Below are positions 61,001-64,000 of a DNA stretch of 64,000 bases, piece by piece (positions within the stretch are counted from its first letter, which is position 1; the number at the start of each line of letters is the position of its first letter). Source of the DNA: Macrotrachela quadricornifera (Eukaryota; Rotifera; Eurotatoria; Philodinida; Philodinidae). Made by a program: the position numbers and the translations under genes. The stretch is taken from the NCBI GenBank assembly GCA_022393335.1, contig JAJEKB010021338.1:141991-205990 (forward strand), in the 5' to 3' direction. The notes below the pieces were generated by a model, which worked only from the letters and a program-made list of their open reading frames with translations, was not told the origin of the DNA and did no database searches.

Positions 61001-63585
61001 ATACCGTGCTAAGCATATCTAAGATACAACTAAATTAGTTGAACATGATCTCCTGTATATTCTTGGCTTTAATTTTTGCTACTTTTTATCCATATACCGT
61101 TATTTTCTTGTCACTGTGTTCGTAACAAAAATATATGCAATGTGTGCGAAGCTCACTAAAGAATCATAGTAAAATAGCATCAGACGTAACTGGACACTAT
61201 ATTAAAGAATGCACAATGAACGAAAGTATAGCATTAGAGAACAGTATATTGCTTTAGCTTAGATCAATGTCGTACACGATACTACATACTATCAATTATT
61301 AGTATATACAGCTTTCAGATACTTCGATTTCAGTTGTATTTAGAAAAAGATCTCAATATTTCCATTCTATTCTTATACATACCGGCATTTTTTTCCATGT
61401 AGTACACTGGTTGACAACGAACTTAGATGTTGATGTGTATTGCCTATATTTTTGTTCTTCTTTACGAATCAAATCCGAACTCATACCAATTAACAGGCAT
61501 TTTTCAAGACGACAGGAAGCACAGTCTCGTCGTGTTTTTATGTTTATTTCACATGATCCGTTTAAAGTGCATGGACGAACATTCTATAAAAAGAAATTGA
61601 TCAATAAAAAGCTTGTTACTATAGCCTTTCATGGGCTAAAATGTCGAATCACATATCTCCTTCAAGCCTATTATACTAATACAAAATATGTGAAATAAAG
61701 AATATCTAATAAACGATAACTACCTTTTTTCTCCCTTTCCCATAATGATAGTCAAATATCATAGAAATGTTTCATCTTATTTTTTAATTTAACTGTCGCC
61801 TTCACTTTCACTTTACATTCACTTTTCAAATCTGCAACGGCCGATAAACATCAAATTCTTTATATCAACTATTGTCGAAAGATAACACTCAATTGTATCA
61901 TACTTTTTATGTTAACTAAGTCAAATCGACATACTATTAGCCTTTATTGTAATATCTATTATGTAACAGTATGTCTCTTCGAAAATTCGAAATTATATTA
62001 CGATTATTTATATCTCAAAGAAGCCTTTGAAATGTTCTAGAATGCTTCAAAAAAAGTCTAAGAATAGTTTTGTGAAACACGATCTGAAAGAGAGTGTTGA
62101 AGTGTTTAAGGGTAGAAATTTCGACCCTCCCCCCTCACAGACCGTGATCGGCAGACTCGATAACCTTTGCCACAGATCATGACTGACAGACTCGATAACC
62201 TTTGTCACAGATCATGACCGATGGGCGAAATTAGTGTCACCATTACAAACAGCGGCCGACACTGCAGTAGCTCTTACTGTTCTAGCATAGACTGTAATCT
62301 ATAAAAGACTAAAGACCATCATAGACACTTATTTGGACAAACTCTGGATATCTGGTATACAATGTACGCAGTTTCATCGTTTTTCACATTTTTAATCCCG
62401 CAGGGATTGCGCTAACAGCTTTTTACTTGGATTCAATAATTTATTGATTGTTAAGAAACTATAGAAAAGAACTTTTGCGTCTTTTGTTAATTGTTTGGAA
62501 AAGCTTGTCAGTGCAAATCCTTTGGAGCTAAAATGTGGAACTAACATATCCATATGAGCTAGAATCTATTTTACTGTAAACTTTTTTCATTATTATTGTT
62601 CTAGTTTTATAGATACACATTTACAATGAAGTTTTAGGCGATGGAGAACGACTGCAGACTACAACAACCAGTTTCTATCTCCTGCCTGACTGTAGTAGAG
62701 GCTCTTCATAATGGAGGGAGGAGAGGCTGTCTGTAAGGGATGGGTAGATAGGGAGAGGAGGGTGAGCCCTAAAACTTCGCCTTAAACCTTACACCATAGA
62801 TGGAATCGGTACCGGTCTGGATTTTAGACCGGTCAATCTACCGGTAGACAGGTCGTGACCGGTAAACCGGCCGGTCACCGGTAAGCCGGTGACCCGCCGG
62901 TCTATTTATTTATTTTCCTGTTTTTATTGCATAAAATTGTTCAAAACGTTCGGATATTACTGTTATCTTGTACAGAATACATAAGAAAATTTCAGTGCAA
63001 GTTGACTATCTCAATTATCACTATACAAAGACAGAATTGATACTGACAAAAATTTTACACCGGCCATTATCGGTAGTCCGGTCAGTTGTCGGTAGTCCGG
63101 TCAGTTGTCGGTAGGCCGGTAGACCTGCCGGTCCGGTCCGGTACCGGTACCGGTCTTCAAAAATCCAGTCCGGTTCCATCTATGCCTTACACTCACAATT
63201 TTTCTTTCGCCAATGAAGTGAGTTTCACAAAATACACTCACTGATCTTTCTGATAGTTCTTGCAGAAATGAAGGTCGAGAAGAACTAGAAAAGTTCTATT
63301 TTAAAACGTCTCTCACTATTTTTCTTGGAAACATATATATATATAGATTTCACAAAATGTCGATTATGAATATTATAAAATACTAACTTCGGGATGAAAA
63401 CCATTGCGACGAAAGAATGTTTTACATGGTTGACAAGATAACGCACCATAATTGAAGACAGTTGCTTTGTCACCACACACTTGACAAAGACTTAGTTTGG
63501 ATGAATTTTTTGCTTGTTTTTGAATTTTGTCACATTTTTCCAGATTTGTTGATAACATTACGGATAAAGATCGTTTTAACGACAT
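58033..63585 (-). CDS. Nuclear hormone receptor, paralogue 3 (introns expanded by mobile DNA)
   Basis: Predicted join, minus strand: 63585-63388, 61583-61383, 58845-58033, giving 403 aa. Introns are 1804 and 2537 bp instead of tens of bases. Finger 1 has C34, C37, C51, C54 with CQPCKTFFRR; finger 2 has C71, C77, C87, C90 (KTRRDCASCRLEKC). Exon 2 is again exactly 67 codons and in frame, but its last residues (CTTWKKMP) differ from the KQVM/KQVT of the paralogues. The ligand-binding exon contains [19 protein letters not shown] and ends IPLWGKIVF. The frame is open throughout, so the gene is probably functional despite its long introns, which contain at least three inverted-repeat elements. Confidence 0.85.
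59345..59848. mobile_element. Inverted-repeat element in intron 2 of receptor 3
   Basis: Arms match at ttcgaactcagtgc, atgagatatgaaaaatc, aatgtccttaggc and cgcgaagttatagacatt, all repeated inverted between about 59345-59475 and 59720-59848. About 500 bp; boundaries approximate. Confidence 0.75.
60636..60768. mobile_element. Short GC-rich MITE (hAT-like) in intron 2 of receptor 3
   Basis: The ends tagggtgcagcggttcc and ggaaccgccgtactcta are inverted with few mismatches. The interior repeats ggaacc/ggttcc motifs. The flanks tctctagg and tctctagc are nearly identical 8-mers, hinting at a decayed 8-bp target duplication. Confidence 0.55.
62137..62222. repeat. Tandem repeat, 35-bp period
   Basis: Starts at 62137, 62172 and 62207 share acagatcatgac/acagaccgtgat followed by agactcgataacctttg. 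About 2.5 copies, in intron 1 of receptor 3. Confidence 0.7.
62795..63184. mobile_element. hAT-type MITE with perfect 8-bp target duplication
   Basis: CCTTACAC occurs directly at both ends (62787-62794 and 63185-63192), the 8-bp duplication expected of hAT elements. The terminal CATAGATGGAA and TTCCATCTATG are perfect inverts. The outer ~100 bases on each side are dense in accggt/ccggta repeats, while the middle is AT-rich. It is 390 bp, has no transposase, and sits in intron 1 of receptor 3. Confidence 0.85.
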
Positions 63586-64000
63586 GTCGTTATATATTTG
63601 AAATACAATGAACTAAACAATATCTACAAGAGCTTTAAGTACAATCCATCCTTACTTATCAAGAAACAGATGATCATATGATCATAATTGTTTTCTTTCA
63701 AAATAAATAGTTTTTGATGAATACGATTTAACTGGGATTTATTTTAAAGAGTATTGATTCTTTAGTGTTTATGTAAACTATCATTTCATAAAATCTCTCA
63801 AATGAATCAATTAACTCTTCTTAATTTCTTTTAATAATAATTAATTCAACTTACATTATATAGTTGCACGGTGTTGCAGATAATAATGATATTTCGTGGA
63901 CGATAGAAGCTACTGTGTTCCTTTGCTTCTTCTTTTTTTTTTCTTTTTCATTCGCTTTAACCAAGTGCACACTTATTGTGTTGTTCTTTCTTCTTTTTTC
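63586..64000. other. 5' region of receptor 3
   Basis: AT-rich with no coding sequence. A minus-strand donor (ataatgtaagttga) at about 63845-63860 suggests a non-coding first exon lying at about 63855-63900 and spliced to the coding exon at 63585. Confidence 0.35.

Noticed and set aside
62627..62784. Possible further MITE (gaagttttagg and its inverse cctaaaacttc)
   Set aside because: Only about 11 bases of clear inversion and no target duplication; too weak to annotate.

Overview
The window is nuclear DNA of a small invertebrate, most likely a bdelloid rotifer (Adineta/Rotaria type). That placement is inferred from strongly AT-rich DNA, compact genes with many introns of about 54-65 bp (GT/AG, often gtaagt or gtttgt donors), paralogous nuclear receptors with an unusual P-box, a VanX-type dipeptidase of bacterial character, and a FLYWCH/MULE transposon. 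No alignment was run.

Left half (1-29 kb). A decayed transposase lies at 0.4-1.2 kb. It is followed by a small secreted Cys-rich protein (3.4-3.8 kb, minus), a synaptotagmin-like double-C2 membrane protein (4.8-6.2 kb, minus), a sugar-transfer-type ATP-grasp protein (8.6-9.9 kb, plus), and a conserved, probably organellar membrane protein whose third intron is swollen by two inverted-repeat elements (11.6-14.7 kb, plus). Next come a defensin-like peptide (18.1-18.5 kb, plus), a CAP/PR-1 secreted protein (20.5-21.2 kb, minus), an intronless VanX-like D-Ala-D-Ala dipeptidase (24.2-25.0 kb, plus), an unnamed possibly GNAT-like protein (26 kb, minus) and a C/EBP-like bZIP factor (28.6-29.0 kb, plus). 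Several of these could act in host defence or bacterial cell-wall handling (defensin, CAP, VanX), but no operon-like link is visible.

Middle (29-36 kb) is gene-poor and rich in microsatellites.

Right half (36-64 kb) holds three minus-strand paralogous nuclear receptors (36.3-37.9, 47.4-49.9 and 58.0-63.6 kb). Each has the same three-coding-exon plan: finger 1, finger 2 with a 67-codon exon, then the ligand-binding domain. All three are open end to end once the splice sites are placed. Introns and spacers between them are full of mobile DNA. The best item is an apparently intact MULE at 44.08-46.41 kb: five exons, 485 aa, DDE-type residues, inverted repeats built from a short tandem unit, and a 9-bp target duplication. 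A GC-rich element with a perfect 106-bp-arm palindrome (43.2-43.5 kb) and a hAT-type MITE with a perfect 8-bp target duplication (62.8-63.2 kb) are also clear.

The dominant theme of the window is the number of long inverted-repeat (foldback) elements, more than a dozen in 64 kb. Most are TA-flanked and several are nested. Exon joins were placed by hand from reading-frame continuity and GT/AG signals and are predictions.
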